Source: Anaerolineaceae bacterium (lineage in GTDB: Bacteria; Chloroflexota; Anaerolineae; Aggregatilineales; Phototrophicaceae). Taken from it: DNA of 41,164 nucleotides. The notes beneath the pieces were generated by a model, which was given only the letters and a program-made list of their open reading frames with translations, was not told the origin of the DNA and did not search any database. Positions 22,794 through 30,888 of this stretch are shown one piece after another (within the stretch, counting starts at the first letter, position 1; every line of letters starts with the position of its first letter). The stretch is from NCBI GenBank assembly GCA_020634115.1, contig JACKCH010000026.1:1-41164 (forward strand), read 5' to 3'. The translations under genes were made by a program, and so were the position numbers.

Positions 22794-25319
22794 TCAGTTC
22801 CCTCCACCAACCCGGCTATCCGGCCCTGTGTAGACCGTCACGCTGAAAGGAATCGCTTCGCTGGTCTGCTGGCTGCCGTCGGCCAGAACCGCCGTTGCCG
22901 CCAATTCATGCTGGCCCGGCGTGAGCGACCACCACAGCGCCCAGGGTTCGGCGGTTACTGTCCCCAATAATTCTCCATCCATCCAATAGGTGACGGACTG
23001 CGTGCCGGGCGGCGTACCCACTGTGAGGCGCAGTCGTTGGGTTTCGGCAGGTGTGACCGGGCTGATCTGGAACACCGTATACGGGTCGGGTTCGAGCAGC
23101 CTCAGCCCTTGTGTTGCGTCCGGGTGAGCGATAGATGCTTGCTGCGGTGGCTGGCGGAGTCCGTTACGGATGCCCCAATCCCGCGCTTCCTGAGGCAGCA
23201 CGATAAAGACCTGTTCGGTACGCCGTTCGTCTGGCGTGGTGTCGTCGGCCAGGTAGCCGGTGGCGCTGTCTATGACGAATGTCTGGTAAAACGTGTCTTC
23301 CTGCGTGGGTTGCGTGTCGTTAATGAACAGCTCCGTCCGCCGTAGGGTACAGGCGGGTGTTGGGCGCAGGCCGGAAAGGGCGCAGACTTCCTCCCGCACC
23401 AGTCCCGGCGGTTCGGTGAATGTCAGCTCCGGCTGACCGAGCAGGATGCGCCTCAGGAAGGCATTCCAGATGGGGGCTGCGCCGCTCACGCCAGTGATAT
23501 CGCGCATTGTCGTATTATTGGCGTTGCCGACCCATACGCCAACCACCAGATTGGGCGTATAGCCCACCACCCAGTTATCGCGGTAATCCGTTGTCGTGCC
23601 GGTCTTGGCTGCTGCTGGCCGCCCGATATTGAGAGCACTGTTTGGGCCGAACGAGGGAATCCGCGCCTCGTTATCGCTCAGGATGTCAGTGATGATATAG
23701 GCCACGCGCTCATCCAGCACCTGGCGGGAGAGTGTCGGTGGAGTCCATTCGTAGAGCGTGTTTCCAGCGTGGTCGCTCACTTTGAGGATTAAAGATGGGT
23801 CAACCCGGTAGCCACCGTTGGCAAAAATGCTGTAGGCCTGTGCCAGGTCGAGCAGACGTACTTCGCCGCCGCCCAGGGTGATCGCCAGATCAATGTTCGG
23901 GTTTTCTGCCAGCGTGGAGACGCCGGCATCCGCCAATAATTGTACGAATGCCGGGATGCCCACATGCTCCAGCGTGACCACTGCCGGGATGTTGAAGGAT
24001 GATGCCAGCGCCTCGCGCACCAGTGACGGGCCGTGTTCCACCAGCCCGAAGTTGGCCGGGGTGTAGCTTTGCAGTTTGCGGGTGATGAACGGGGTTTCCA
24101 CGTCGAGAATCATGGTGGCGGCGGTCCAGGGTTCGGGCAGCGCCGGGTTCATGGCAGCGGCATAGGTGAAGGGCTTGAGGGCGCTCCCCGGCTGGCGTAA
24201 GGCCAGCGCCGCGTTTACCGCGCCGTCTATCGTCTCATCAAAGTAATTCGGGCTGCCGAGCATGGTCAGCACCTGCCCGGTGAAGGGGTCGAGCGCGACC
24301 AGCGCCGCGTTGTGGGCGTTGGCCGGGACTTGGCCGGGGTCGCTCGGTTCGTTCAGGCGCAAAAGCTGACTTTGTACGATGGCTTCGGCCTGCTCCTGCC
24401 AGTTGAGGTCTACGGTGGTGATGACTTCCAGACCGCCGTGATACAGTTGTTCCGGGTACTGTTCCTGCAACTGCTGCCACACGACCATCACAAAATGTGG
24501 CGCTTTGATCGGGAAGGGCGTGGCGGCGAACTGTAGATCGTCATTCTGGGCGATTTCGGATTCTTCAGCGGTGAGGTAGCCGTACTGCACCATCAGCCCC
24601 AGCACGACGGCTTGCCGTTCTTTAGCGGCTTCCAGATTTGTCAGTGGGTCATAGGCAGATGGCGCTTGAATCACCCCGGCCAGCAGTGAACACTCCGCCA
24701 GCGAGAGTTCCTGTGAGGCTTTGCCGAAGTACGCGCGTGCCGCCGCTTCAATGCCATAGGCCAGGTTGCCAAAATACGTCTGGTTGAGGTAGAGCGCGAG
24801 AATGTCCGCTTTGCTGTAGGCTGTTTGCAGCCGCAGCGCCAGAATCGCCTCTTGAAGTTTGCGGTGCAGGCTGCGCTCCGCCCGCTGCTCCGGGTCGAGC
24901 AGGAGGTTCCGGGCGACCTGCTGCGTGATGGTGCTGCCCCCGGCCAGAATCTCACCACCTTGCAGGTTAATCCACAGCGCCCGCGCAATCCCGACCACAT
25001 CCACGCCGGGATGTGAATAAAAATTGGCGTCCTCAGTGGCGATGACCGCATGGGTGCAGTACGCCGGGATTTCTTCCAGGGGAATCGCGGTGTTGCGTCC
25101 CCCTTCCGGCGGGAGAATCTCGTAGAGCAGTTGGCCGTTGCGGTCATAGATGCGAGTGGAGGGCAGGGCGAGTCCGGCCTGAAGCTGGTCTATGGAGGGT
25201 AAATCTGCGAACAGCCACGAATAGATGACCAGCAGAAAACCGAAAAACAGCGCCAGCAGCGTGAGCGCGATTTTCGTCCGGCGGGAACGGGTTTTAAGGA
25301 ATCGGAGTAGTCGTCTCAT
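22794..25319 (-). CDS. class A penicillin-binding protein (GT51 glycosyltransferase + transpeptidase)
   Basis: This is an 841-residue bifunctional peptidoglycan synthase anchored by an N-terminal membrane segment (about 17-38). The GT51 domain has the catalytic Glu E96 in 'ATEDANFYSHPGVD', and 'AGGSTITQQVARNLLL' at 126-141. The transpeptidase carries S379-x-x-K382 ('QPGSALKPF'), S441-F-N443, and K572-T-G574 ('AAKTGTTTDYRDNW'). All three motifs are intact. The last ~90 residues form a beta-sandwich like the C-terminal domain of PBP1C ('YWMDGELLGTV', 'WWSLTPGQHELAATAVL'), so PBP1C-like is the best call. It polymerises and cross-links glycan strands at the outer membrane face. Confidence 0.95.
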   Translation of the reverse strand: MRRLLRFLKTRSRRTKIALTLLALFFGFLLVIYSWLFADLPSIDQLQAGLALPSTRIYDRNGQLLYEILPPEGGRNTAIPLEEIPAYCTHAVIATEDANFYSHPGVDVVGIARALWINLQGGEILAGGSTITQQVARNLLLDPEQRAERSLHRKLQEAILALRLQTAYSKADILALYLNQTYFGNLAYGIEAAARAYFGKASQELSLAECSLLAGVIQAPSAYDPLTNLEAAKERQAVVLGLMVQYGYLTAEESEIAQNDDLQFAATPFPIKAPHFVMVVWQQLQEQYPEQLYHGGLEVITTVDLNWQEQAEAIVQSQLLRLNEPSDPGQVPANAHNAALVALDPFTGQVLTMLGSPNYFDETIDGAVNAALALRQPGSALKPFTYAAAMNPALPEPWTAATMILDVETPFITRKLQSYTPANFGLVEHGPSLVREALASSFNIPAVVTLEHVGIPAFVQLLADAGVSTLAENPNIDLAITLGGGEVRLLDLAQAYSIFANGGYRVDPSLILKVSDHAGNTLYEWTPPTLSRQVLDERVAYIITDILSDNEARIPSFGPNSALNIGRPAAAKTGTTTDYRDNWVVGYTPNLVVGVWVGNANNTTMRDITGVSGAAPIWNAFLRRILLGQPELTFTEPPGLVREEVCALSGLRPTPACTLRRTELFINDTQPTQEDTFYQTFVIDSATGYLADDTTPDERRTEQVFIVLPQEARDWGIRNGLRQPPQQASIAHPDATQGLRLLEPDPYTVFQISPVTPAETQRLRLTVGTPPGTQSVTYWMDGELLGTVTAEPWALWWSLTPGQHELAATAVLADGSQQTSEAIPFSVTVYTGPDSRVGGGN

Positions 25320-25404
25320 ATCCTGATTTTAAGGCAAAACCGCCGGGTGTGCTGTCGCGCCGTCTGGCGGTTGGCCTACGATTGGGTGGCGGCGGTGGGG
25401 GGGA

Positions 25405-25827
25405 TTATGAATCCTGATCTTTGTAGCTGCCAAGTGCGATCAGGCGAGCGCGATCTATAACCAACTCTAACCGATTGAAACCCAGAACACGCTCCGTAAC
25501 TCGTCCGGTTGAGGACAGTGGGGTAATCATACCGGTATCTTCCAGATGGAAATGTTCATCCCATTTATCGAGCCGGGGGTGAAATAGTGTGACTACTTTC
25601 CCAGTTTGTGGGTCAAGCGAACATAAATTGCTGCCCTTGCGTCGGTTGCAGTCTGAGCAGGCCAGGCATAGATTATCTTCCCGCGTCTCGCCACCATGTT
25701 TTTCGGCGTAGATGTGATCGATTTCGTGGACGAAATAGGCGTGATTTTCGTGCAAGTGGCAGTATTCGCAGCGGGACTGTGCGCGTTTCTCCACTTGATC
25801 CCGCAGGGATTCGGGAATGTATGTCAT
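25405..25827 (-). CDS. HNH endonuclease-type protein
   Basis: This is a 140-residue protein. The zinc ligands C20-x-x-C23 and C57-x-x-C60 frame an HNH core: 'HEIDHI' at 34-39 (catalytic His H38), N52 in 'EDNLCLACSDCNRRKG', and N61. All core residues are intact. The C-terminal half ('LFHPRLDKWDEHF', 'LGFNRLELVIDRARLI') is the usual extension of the stand-alone HNH group found in Chloroflexota and cyanobacteria. The start overlaps the stop of the 85-aa gene by 4 bp (ATGA), so translation is coupled. It probably nicks or cuts DNA. Whether it serves defence, a mobile element or a toxin role is not shown. Confidence 0.9.
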   Translation of the reverse strand: MTYIPESLRDQVEKRAQSRCEYCHLHENHAYFVHEIDHIYAEKHGGETREDNLCLACSDCNRRKGSNLCSLDPQTGKVVTLFHPRLDKWDEHFHLEDTGMITPLSSTGRVTERVLGFNRLELVIDRARLIALGSYKDQDS

Positions 25828-26081
25828 TCGCCCTCTGCCAGTTTTTCCTGGGCGCGAATCTTCAACCGGCGGACGAAATGTTCCGTCTGAAGATACGTTT
25901 CCAGTTCAGCGCGTTCGGCGTCATTAAGCGACTCGTTGCGGTTGCCGTCTAGTAGATAGCGCAGGCGCTCCTGTGCCGTTGGGGATGGGCGCAGACTGAT
26001 GATGTCCTGTGGCGTGGGCGCGGAGAGCAGGAAATCCATGATTTCATCTGTTGGGGTCAGGTCAGGTGATGCGATAACCAT
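25824..26081 (-). CDS. small helical partner protein of HNH endonuclease
   Basis: This 85-residue protein contains 'IMDFLLSAPTPQDIISLRPS', 'ERLRYLLDGNRNESLNDAER' and 'HFVRRLKIRAQEKL'. From memory, short proteins with this pattern (FLL..PTP..I..F.PS, then R..YLL..NR) often sit directly before HNH or PIN nuclease genes in cyanobacteria and Chloroflexota. The acid/base helical make-up fits an antitoxin-like or accessory partner. The stop overlaps the HNH start by 4 bp, and the start is 3 bp after the DUF433 stop. Confidence 0.8.
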   Translation of the reverse strand: MVIASPDLTPTDEIMDFLLSAPTPQDIISLRPSPTAQERLRYLLDGNRNESLNDAERAELETYLQTEHFVRRLKIRAQEKLAEGE

Positions 26082-26084
26082 TAG

Positions 26085-26306
26085 TTACTCCTGAATCATT
26101 TGGCTGGCATAAGCGATGCAGGCACGCACATCGGCCTCAGTCAGGTCGGGGTAATAATCCAGGGTGATGATTTCCGCCGGGGTTTTGCCCGCTGCCAATA
26201 GGTCAAGCACCTGCACAACTGCAACCCGTGTCCCTTTGATACAGGGTTTCCCGTGCATGATGTCACGGGAGACGGCAATACGGTCAAAAATCATTTGCTG
26301 TGCCAT
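26085..26306 (-). CDS. DUF433 family protein (antitoxin-like)
   Basis: This 73-residue protein starts at 26306 with GAGGA 10 bp upstream. The DUF433 pattern is clear: 'RDIMHGKPCIKGTRVAVVQV', 'LLAAGKTPAEIITLDYYPDL', and 'ADVRACIAYASQMI'. DUF433 proteins have a winged-helix-like fold and usually pair with a DUF5615 PIN-like toxin, acting as an antitoxin or repressor. Here the usual partner is missing: the next genes are the 85-aa protein and the HNH nuclease, all within 3 bp of each other. It is therefore the probable regulator of the operon. Confidence 0.88.
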   Translation of the reverse strand: MAQQMIFDRIAVSRDIMHGKPCIKGTRVAVVQVLDLLAAGKTPAEIITLDYYPDLTEADVRACIAYASQMIQE

Positions 26307-26347
26307 TGGTTGCTGATCCTCACTATACCTGCCTGGATACACACCCC

Positions 26348-26353
26348 ATTATA
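26348..26353 (-). promoter_or_regulatory. possible -10 box of the DUF433-HNH operon
   Basis: On the minus strand, TATAAT at 26353-26348 lies 41 bp before the DUF433 ATG. No matching -35 is seen at 16-18 bp, so the assignment is tentative. Confidence 0.35.
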
Positions 26354-26393
26354 CCTGAATCATATAGTGTCGGGATGCTCTCCCAGCGCCCGG

Positions 26394-26705
26394 TTACTCC
26401 GCGTTTTCCTTCGTCTCCGTCTCCGATGGCGTGACCAGCAGCCCGGCCAGAACCCGCACGGCCAGTTTTTGGGTGGTCACTTTAAGCGGCTCAAGTCCAT
26501 AGGCCTTCAGTTGTTCACTGACCATCTCCGCAAAAGCGGCCTTATCCGCATCCGGCGGGTAGGCAAATAGCACGTTGACCTGCTTCTTGGTGACTTGCGG
26601 TTTGCCTAACAGTCGGTAGGGTTTGTCCTCGTGCCGGGCCTCGTGATGGAAATGGTCGAAGCGATTCTTCAGTTCGTTGTTGTCAATCGCTCTTTTGGTC
26701 GCCAT
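26394..26705 (-). CDS. small basic protein with ribosomal-protein-like fold signals, unknown
   Basis: This 103-residue soluble protein starts at 26705 with AAAGGAG eight bases upstream; a TTG two codons earlier is less likely. It is Lys/Arg-rich ('NELKNRFDHFHHEARHEDKP', 'QVTKKQVNVLFAYPPDADKA', 'QKLAVRVLAGLLVTP'). No membrane segment and no family recognised. It lies downstream of icd on the same strand but is separated from it by a hairpin and about 150 bp, and it is followed by the DUF433 operon. Confidence 0.6.
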   Translation of the reverse strand: MATKRAIDNNELKNRFDHFHHEARHEDKPYRLLGKPQVTKKQVNVLFAYPPDADKAAFAEMVSEQLKAYGLEPLKVTTQKLAVRVLAGLLVTPSETETKENAE

Positions 26706-26799
26706 GTTCAATACTCCTTTGTGTTCATCTGTGCGGCGCTTACATACCCATTATACCAACAATGCGGGAATCACAGGCCAAGAGGCGTATGAGAATCAA

Positions 26800-26829
26800 A
26801 CCGGGGCAGCCCGCCTGGACGACCCCGGT
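26800..26829 (-). terminator. possible terminator downstream of icd
   Basis: ACCGGGG and CCCCGGT (26800-26806 and 26823-26829) pair with a 16-nt loop. On the minus strand the stem is followed by TTTGATT. It lies 25 bp after the icd stop. The T-tract is interrupted, so it is only moderately supported. Confidence 0.45.
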
Positions 26830-26853
26830 GATTTTAGTGCAGCCGGTTGGGGA

Positions 26854-28101
26854 TTACCCCATGTTTTTAATCAGGGCGGTGGCGAATTCGCTGGTCGGGA
26901 CTTCTGTCGCGCCTTCCATCTGGCGGGCGAAGTCGTAGGTCACGATCTTCTGGTCGAGTGTCTTTTCGTAGGCCGAAGTCACCAGGTCGGCGGCTTCCTG
27001 CCAGCCGATGTGTTCCAGCATCATCACGCCGCTGAACATGAGCGAACCGGGGTTCACCTTGTCCAGGTTGGTGTACTTGGGCGCAGTGCCGTGCGTGGCT
27101 TCAAAAAGTGCCACTTCGTCGCCGATGTTCGCCCCGGGCGCGATGCCCACGCCGCCAACTTCCGCCGCCAGCGCATCGCTCAGGTAGTCGCCGTTCAGGT
27201 TGGGGGTGGCGATGACATCGTGTTCAGTCGGGCGCAGCAGCATCTTCTGGAAGATGATGTCAGCAATCGTATCCTCGATCAGAATCTTGCCTTCCGGCAC
27301 TTTGCCGTTGTGCTTGGCGGCGACTTCGTCCCAGGAGATGGTTTCATTCGGGAATTCCTCGGCGGCGACTTCGTAGCCCCATTTGCGGAACGCGCCTTCG
27401 GTGAATTTCTGAATGTTGCCTTTGTGCACCAGCGTCACGCTCCGGCGGTTGTGGTCAATCGCGTACTGGATGGCGGCGCGGATCAGGCGCTTGCTGCCGA
27501 ACGGGCTGATCGGCTTGATGCCAAGACCGGCATCCTCAAAGAAGTTCGCGCCCAGTTCTTCGCGCAGGAATTTCGCCAGCTTTTTGTTCTCTTCCGAACC
27601 CGATTCGTATTCAATCCCGGCGTACACATCTTCGGTGTTCTCACGGAAAATCACCACATCCACATCCTGGGGGCGCTTGACCGGGCTGGGGACGCCACGA
27701 TACCAGCGTACCGGGCGCACGCAGCTATACAGGTCGAGCACCTGGCGCAGCGTCACGTTCAGGCTGCGGAAACCACCGCCTACCGGGGTCGTCAGTGGGC
27801 CTTTGATACCAACCAGGAACTCACGCAGCGCGTCGAAGGTTTCTTCCGGCATGTAGTTGCCATCATAAATCCCTGCAGCCTTTTCCCCGGAATAAATCTC
27901 CATCCAGGCGACTTTGCGGTTGCCGTTGTAAGCTTTTTCCACTGCCGCGTCCCATATACGCTTGCTGGCGGTCATGATGTCGTAGCCAATGCCATCGCCT
28001 TCGATGAACATCAGGATCGGGTTGTCAGGAACATTCAGCTTGCCATTGGTAACGGTAATTTTCTGGCCGTTTTCCGGCACAACAATCTTCTCAAATCCCA
28101 T
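26854..28101 (-). CDS. icd: NADP-dependent isocitrate dehydrogenase
   Basis: This 415-residue TCA-cycle enzyme oxidises isocitrate to 2-oxoglutarate and CO2. Signatures are 'PDNPILMFIEGDGIGYDI' near the N-terminus, the isocitrate loop 'GGGFRSLNVTLRQVLDLY' (Ser of 'RSLN' being the phosphorylatable residue in E. coli), 'VVIFRENTEDVYAGIEY', and 'VHKGNIQKFTEGAF'. Near the C-terminus, 'THGTAPKYTNLDKVNPGSL' carries the Lys-Tyr pair that selects NADP in E. coli Icd. The length is that of the homodimeric bacterial type. No glyoxylate or kinase-phosphatase gene is nearby. Confidence 0.96.
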   Translation of the reverse strand: MGFEKIVVPENGQKITVTNGKLNVPDNPILMFIEGDGIGYDIMTASKRIWDAAVEKAYNGNRKVAWMEIYSGEKAAGIYDGNYMPEETFDALREFLVGIKGPLTTPVGGGFRSLNVTLRQVLDLYSCVRPVRWYRGVPSPVKRPQDVDVVIFRENTEDVYAGIEYESGSEENKKLAKFLREELGANFFEDAGLGIKPISPFGSKRLIRAAIQYAIDHNRRSVTLVHKGNIQKFTEGAFRKWGYEVAAEEFPNETISWDEVAAKHNGKVPEGKILIEDTIADIIFQKMLLRPTEHDVIATPNLNGDYLSDALAAEVGGVGIAPGANIGDEVALFEATHGTAPKYTNLDKVNPGSLMFSGVMMLEHIGWQEAADLVTSAYEKTLDQKIVTYDFARQMEGATEVPTSEFATALIKNMG

Positions 28102-28339
28102 TATGCGGTATTCTCCTTAGGTTGAATCTCTTTTGAACGAAGCGGGTTGATTATATGCAGGAAACAGGAAAATTTCTATCACCAGTCGAATCGGACTTAT
28201 GTTACGGGGTAGATTCGCACTGATGGGATGTTGACGGGGAAACTTTCCCCGGTGGTAGATTTCTCTTTGGGCGGCTTTCTTTGTATACTGAGCTTTATGG
28301 CAGGGAGATACTCCCTAATTCTTCAGATAGGTTATGATT

Positions 28340-29179
28340 ATGAGCCAGATTTTTATTTGTTACAGCCGGGTTGATCTCACCATCACCGATCATCTGGCGC
28401 GGTTATTGCGCAAGGCGTACAGCCATGTGTGGTTTGACGAGAACCTGCACGGCGGCGAGGAATGGTGGGCGGAAATTACCAAGGAAGTCACGCGCTGCCA
28501 GCACTTCATCTTTATGATGTCGGAAGAATCGCTGCGTTCTGAGTGGTGTGTGCGTGAACTGGAGGAGGCACGGCAGCTTCGCAAACATATCGTGCCGATT
28601 TTGGTGCGGGCGCGGGTGCAGGTGCCGGAGGCGCTCGAAAAAATCCAGCATATTGATATGTCCGCCGGAATCACCTTAGAAGGGCTGAACCTACTGTATG
28701 CCACGCTTGTCCGCTACATGGAAGACGAGCGCAGCGGAGGACGGGTGGGTACGGCAGACCGGCGGCAGTTGGAGCGACTGTGGCTGTTTATCAACGGGCG
28801 CTATATCGAAGTGCTGAATCAACAGGTGCAGCACGGCAAAATTGACTGGGAACTCTACACAGCGCATGTGAGCAAATACCTGGATTTACGCTCGAAATCG
28901 CGGAGCGGGTTCGTTCACACGGCGCTGGAAGAGTCGTTTGAGTCGTTCGATGATGCGCTGATCCGTCTGGACGGGCAGATCGGCTGGACCTACGAACTGG
29001 CGGAGATTACCGGGCGTCCGTTCATGACCGAACCATCCACCGCCTCGAACGATACCTACTGGTTTGAGAAGTATCAGCGGTTGGTGCGGCGGGCGGGGGA
29101 TGTGTGGATGCGGCACGCCGAACTCGTGACCAGCATTCGCCGTGTCCTGCCGGATTTCGACGTGCTGAAGGATTATTAA
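28340..29179 (+). CDS. TIR-domain protein with unassigned C-terminal domain
   Basis: This 279-residue protein is counted from ATG 28340 (ATG 28334 is two codons earlier and equally possible). Residues 1-115 form a TIR domain: 'IFICYSRVDLTITDHLARLL', the BB-loop 'WFDENLHGGEEWW' and 'FIFMMSEESLRSEWCVRELE'. The Glu in WCVRE (E73) is the expected NAD-cleaving residue, and it is present. Residues about 135-279 contain 'LERLWLFINGRYIEVLNQQV', 'SKYLDLRSKSRSGFVHTALE' and an acidic region, with no family recognised. It has no sensor partner next to it. It could be an NADase of defence or a signalling protein. Confidence 0.85.
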   Translation: MSQIFICYSRVDLTITDHLARLLRKAYSHVWFDENLHGGEEWWAEITKEVTRCQHFIFMMSEESLRSEWCVRELEEARQLRKHIVPILVRARVQVPEALEKIQHIDMSAGITLEGLNLLYATLVRYMEDERSGGRVGTADRRQLERLWLFINGRYIEVLNQQVQHGKIDWELYTAHVSKYLDLRSKSRSGFVHTALEESFESFDDALIRLDGQIGWTYELAEITGRPFMTEPSTASNDTYWFEKYQRLVRRAGDVWMRHAELVTSIRRVLPDFDVLKDY

Positions 29180-29607
29180 CGCCGGGCTGTTAGCCCCTGC
29201 GTTCGGAAACCATTTGAGAAGTGAATGACTGCTGGTTGATTTTCGGGAGGGTCTCAGACCCTCCCCTACAATGTACATCCGTTCTCAGGGAGTGCGGATT
29301 TCAAACCCCGCCCGCCGACTTCTCAAAACGCGGGAGTCAACAGGAACTATTCCCGTGTTTTAAGACAGGATGCACCCCTTTACCCGCCGCCGCGAGATAA
29401 TCCCTACTTCCAGCCGGATGCCGACTGGAATTTACCGCCGGATCAACTCCAAACGGTGGTGAAAGCCTCCTGAAATTGCTGGAAAGGGGGATTTCAGGAA
29501 CATAGCGAAATTATTCAGGTACTACCTGTTTACAGATAGTCGGTTTTGGATTCTGTATTGGATTGCTTCTTATAGCTATATGTAACTACCAAAATAAATA
29601 TCACTAA
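29180..29607. other. 428-bp region after the TIR gene: palindrome and a possible gene remnant
   Basis: It contains a perfect palindrome, GGGAGGGTCT/AGACCCTCCC with loop C (29245-29265, then CTAC). After it, an open frame without a start ends at TGA 29471-29473. Its translation ('PLYPPPRDNPYFQPDADWN') has a coding-like Pro/Asp-rich composition. This could be the C-terminal end of a lost gene. The last ~130 bp before the HEAT gene are AT-rich and featureless to me. Confidence 0.4.
29245..29268. repeat. REP-like palindrome (GGGAGGGTCT type)
   Basis: The 10-bp perfect stem has loop C and ends in CTAC. The inner word is the same as the copy at 37661-37689, whose stem is longer (14 bp). Confidence 0.75.
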
Positions 29608-30681
29608 CTATATTTTAGATAATAGTATTTTCAGCTCTTTTTTTGAAGATGGTAAGCCATGTAACTGAAATATATTTGTTTTAAGTTCCCAGACAGTATT
29701 ATTATCTAGAAGTGTTTGCAATATTCGATGCTGTATGGGATTAAGTGTTGGATGTGGAATTTGTATTGTATCTGTTTCTGATAAGGGAGTAAAAATTATT
29801 TCATTAAGAATATTATTGTTTTTTCGCAGCCTCTTAAAATACTTGACCAAGACACCCCCATTAAAACCTAAATTTAGGAGCGTTGGCAATATTTGAAAAA
29901 GACTAATTAATTTGTCCTCGTCTGAAATGACTTCAATCAGTATGTTTATGGCTCGTTCAACACCCAACTCTATTGAAGATTGCGTTAATCTGTAAATTGA
30001 TGAGGCGTAAGCTCTTGTCTCTATATGTACATGAGTTAACGCCTCCATAAGTATTTTATCAACTTCGGGTGGTGCCTGTGCTCCCATCAATTTACTAAGC
30101 CCCATTGCAGCAGCAATACGAACGTATTTATCCTCATTTGGGGAAAGCAAAATTGAAAAGATATCAATGTACTTTTGACTATTTTTTACTTCGCCGCCAC
30201 GTATCAGGTTATAAAACGTATATGCAACTACGGCTTTATATTCCTCTCTGTTAAGCATCGGTAAAAGTATCGAGGCGATCTGATCGAGTCTGCCTTTGAG
30301 ATATCCTAGTAATTCAAACGCTATACTACTATTCTCAGAATCTTCCAAAAAAGCTAAATATACATGAGTACCTTCTTCCACTTTATTTAAGGTTAATTGA
30401 GCCGTAGCGTCATTCGGATGGTAATAAGCTTCACTAGCAATCTGCATTAGAAGATTCAGAAGTTCGTCTTTACTTTGTATCTTTTCTTCAGTTAGTAGCT
30501 CAAGTAAGAATGGAATCAAATAGGGGGAAACCTTTGTAATCGTATTAACTCGACTATCATACAGACGATCAAAATATTCTTTTCTTATGGAAGAATCATC
30601 GGATGTTAGGTTAAGAAGCCATGTTGCCATATGGGGATAGCCTAAACTTTCCCAATCGACATTGTTTATTTGATCTAACAT
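29608..30681 (-). CDS. HEAT-repeat-like protein, AT-rich
   Basis: This 357-residue protein starts at ATG 30681, five bases after AGAGG; the open frame reaches further back without such a site. It is made of short helical repeats with 'YVRIAAAMGLSKLMGAQAPP' and 'IETRAYASSIYRLTQSS' of HEAT/armadillo style, and 'SPYLIPFLLELLTEEKIQSK' near the N-terminus. It is soluble, with no signal peptide. The coding sequence is strongly AT-rich compared with neighbours, so it was probably acquired recently. Such proteins are often scaffolds or immunity-like proteins; function here is unknown. Confidence 0.65.
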   Translation of the reverse strand: MLDQINNVDWESLGYPHMATWLLNLTSDDSSIRKEYFDRLYDSRVNTITKVSPYLIPFLLELLTEEKIQSKDELLNLLMQIASEAYYHPNDATAQLTLNKVEEGTHVYLAFLEDSENSSIAFELLGYLKGRLDQIASILLPMLNREEYKAVVAYTFYNLIRGGEVKNSQKYIDIFSILLSPNEDKYVRIAAAMGLSKLMGAQAPPEVDKILMEALTHVHIETRAYASSIYRLTQSSIELGVERAINILIEVISDEDKLISLFQILPTLLNLGFNGGVLVKYFKRLRKNNNILNEIIFTPLSETDTIQIPHPTLNPIQHRILQTLLDNNTVWELKTNIFQLHGLPSSKKELKILLSKI

Positions 30682-30810
30682 ATTTACCTCTCTTAGCTGG
30701 ACTTTGGCTCTTTTCATAGGTTCAGAAGAGCTCATATCCTGTAGCGAGAATCAATGTAACCTATCTTGAGTCTAATTCGCTAGCCTTCTAATTGCAAAAA
30801 AGGCCAAACT

Positions 30811-30834
30811 CCAGGGGCGCACGGCGGTGCGCCC
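30811..30834. repeat. REP-like palindrome (GGGGCGCAC type)
   Basis: A perfect 8-bp stem, GGGCGCAC (30815-30822) with GTGCGCCC (30827-30834), has loop GGCG. The CGCAC word matches the copy at 20610. Confidence 0.75.
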
Positions 30835-30888
30835 TTATCGAAAACCCCTCGCAATTTTGCAGCGAGCGCCAAAAGCTATCAGGCAAAA

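Noticed and set aside
26677..28125. 482-codon plus-strand open frame opposite icd
   Set aside because: It mirrors icd codons; no family, ribosome site or promoter supports it.
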